This document shows, piece by piece, positions 33,161 to 34,396 of a stretch of DNA of 34,396 nt. Within the stretch, counting starts at the first letter, position 1; every line of letters begins with the position of its first letter. The DNA comes from Oscillibacter sp. (GTDB taxonomy: Bacteria; Bacillota; Clostridia; Oscillospirales; Oscillospiraceae), in NCBI GenBank assembly GCA_020025475.1, contig JAHHSA010000015.1, positions 1-34,396 on the forward strand, given 5' to 3'. The notes below the pieces were generated by a model. That model saw nothing but the letters and a program-made list of their open reading frames with translations, searched no databases and was not told the DNA's origin. The translations under genes and the position numbers were made by a program.

Positions 33161-34357
33161 ATGTTTAGCTCATTTTTTTACCACCTGCGCGCCAGAGGGC
33201 TGGACGTCTCTCTCAATGAGTGGCTGACTTTGTTGGAGGGCTTGGAGCGTGGTCTGCACCGGTCCTCTCTCTCCGGCTTTTACCGGCTCTGTCAGGCGGT
33301 TCTGCTGAAAAGCGAGGCGGACTATGACAGGTTTGACCAGGCATTCCTGGAATTTTTCAAAGATGTCCCCTTTCACGGTGAGATTCCGGAGAAGATGATG
33401 GAGTGGCTGAATCACCCTGTGATGGATCTTCGCCGCTCCCTGGAATTCATGATGGAGCTGGGCGTCACGGACGAAGATCTGGAAACCCTGCTCCGGCGGA
33501 TGGAAGAGCGAATCAAGGAACAGGACTCCGAGCACAACGGGGGAAAATACTGGGTGGGCACCCAGGGCTTTACGCCCTGGGGCAACAGCGGCTGGCATGC
33601 CAACGGCATTCGGGCAGGCGGGCAGAGCGTCCACCACACGGCTATGGCCGTGGCAGGCGAGCGGAAATACCGGGATTTCCGAAAGGACAACACGCTGGAC
33701 ACCCGCCAGTTTCAAGTGGCGTTCCGCACGCTGCGGCAGCTCTCCGCCCAGGTGGAGAGCAGTGAGTTGGAGCTGGATGTGGACGGCACGATCCGGGATA
33801 CCGGCGATAAGGGAGGCCTTTTGACCATCCGTTACCAGAAGCCCCGGAAGAACACCATTAAGGTGCTGCTGCTTATGGACTCCGGAGGGTCTATTGAGTA
33901 TTTCTCCGGCCTTTGCAGTATGCTTTTCCAGGCGGCCACGAAATCCAACACCTTCAAGGAGCTGCATACTTATTATTTCCACAACTGCATTTTTGAAGAA
34001 CTTTACACCGATCCACGGCTGCGTCCTCAGGATGCGGTCAGCACCGAATGGGTATTGAACAACTATGACAGCAGTTATAAGGTCATCATGGTGGGCGATG
34101 CCAGCATGAATCCCTATGAGCTCTTTGATAAGCAGTATAACTGGATCACCAATGCCTATGCCCCCTCGGGACAGGACTGGCTCAATCGGTTCAAGAATCG
34201 CTATCCCTATCTGATCTGGCTGAATCCAAAGCCCAGGACAGGCGGGAACAGCTACTGGGCCCAGACCCACAATGCCATTGCAGAAATGCTGGATATGTAC
34301 CAGTTGAGTGCCGAGGGCCTGGAACAGGGCATGAAGCGCTTGATGGTTCGAAAATAA
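33161..34357 (+). CDS. VWA-domain protein, CoxE-like
   Basis: A 398-residue protein partnered with the MoxR ATPase. The N-terminal helical region (FFYHLRARGLDVSLNEWLTLL) is typical of CoxE-like proteins, followed by a linker with a Trp/Gly-rich patch (about 125-150) and a VWA domain from about residue 230. Its metal site is DSGGS at 240-244 rather than the classical DxSxS; this variant is common in the group by my recollection. A later MVGDASMNPYEL and WLNP segment complete the domain. ATG 33161 lies close to the upstream stop; GATACC before it is a weak ribosome site, suggesting coupling. Confidence 0.88.
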   Translation: MFSSFFYHLRARGLDVSLNEWLTLLEGLERGLHRSSLSGFYRLCQAVLLKSEADYDRFDQAFLEFFKDVPFHGEIPEKMMEWLNHPVMDLRRSLEFMMELGVTDEDLETLLRRMEERIKEQDSEHNGGKYWVGTQGFTPWGNSGWHANGIRAGGQSVHHTAMAVAGERKYRDFRKDNTLDTRQFQVAFRTLRQLSAQVESSELELDVDGTIRDTGDKGGLLTIRYQKPRKNTIKVLLLMDSGGSIEYFSGLCSMLFQAATKSNTFKELHTYYFHNCIFEELYTDPRLRPQDAVSTEWVLNNYDSSYKVIMVGDASMNPYELFDKQYNWITNAYAPSGQDWLNRFKNRYPYLIWLNPKPRTGGNSYWAQTHNAIAEMLDMYQLSAEGLEQGMKRLMVRK

Positions 34358-34359
34358 AA

Positions 34360-34396
34360 AATCCCGTCAGCCGATTGGACTGACGGGATTCCTTTT
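34360..34396 (+). terminator. Terminator after the MoxR-VWA unit
   Basis: Stem AATCCCGTCAG (34360-34370) with CTGACGGGATT (34380-34390), followed by CCTTTT at the window edge. Confidence 0.92.

Noticed and set aside
1..34396. CRISPR arrays, tRNA and rRNA genes
   Set aside because: No regularly spaced repeats and no recognisable tRNA or rRNA sequence were seen on either strand by eye; a tRNAscan or Infernal run would settle it.

Overview
The window looks like chromosomal DNA of a GC-rich, spore-forming gut clostridium, probably Oscillospiraceae-like. This is inferred from the gene content (spoVAD, RNase J, FtsH, GdpP-L9-DnaB synteny, arginine deiminase genes, rubrerythrin), strong AGGAGG-type ribosome sites, TTGACA/TATAAT promoters with 17-base spacers, and similarity to clostridial mobile-element proteins. 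No rRNA, tRNA or CRISPR array was seen.

Region 1 (1 to about 6390) is the right-hand part of an integrative mobilizable element. In order it carries a RepA-like AAA ATPase, a cluster of 9-base iteron-like repeats, a candidate oriT, a MobC-like accessory protein, a MobP-type relaxase, a small DUF6870-like protein, a large TnpX-like serine recombinase, and a Fic protein with its own palindromic promoter. The element ends inside spoVAD. Only the last ~135 codons of spoVAD remain (6380-6784), so the sporulation gene for dipicolinate uptake is interrupted. The left end of the element and the 5' half of spoVAD lie outside the window.

Region 2 (6830-10430) holds RNase J on the minus strand with a long leader, a divergent LacI-family regulator, and an unexplained run of six clean hairpins ending in a strong terminator (10175-10398), which may be a structured RNA.

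Region 3 (10479-18333) is a housekeeping operon: gdpP (c-di-AMP phosphodiesterase), rplI, dnaB, tilS, hpt, ftsH. Gaps are short and start/stop codons overlap at dnaB/tilS and tilS/hpt. It ends at a bidirectional terminator.

Region 4 (18415-24837) is an arginine-related locus. On the minus strand are arcA, arcB and a YfcC/ArcD-type transporter, with no carbamate kinase. Divergent from it is a polar amino acid ABC transporter (binding protein, permease, ATPase). The shared intergenic region holds three ArgR-box-like sequences.

Region 5 (24843-34396) is a set of short, separately promoted units: a CbrC-domain protein with an extra N-terminal region, a MarR regulator plus MATE exporter, a DegV protein, a rubrerythrin, a patatin-like phospholipase, SerC, and a MoxR AAA ATPase with a CoxE-like VWA protein. 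Most units have a recognisable promoter and terminator.
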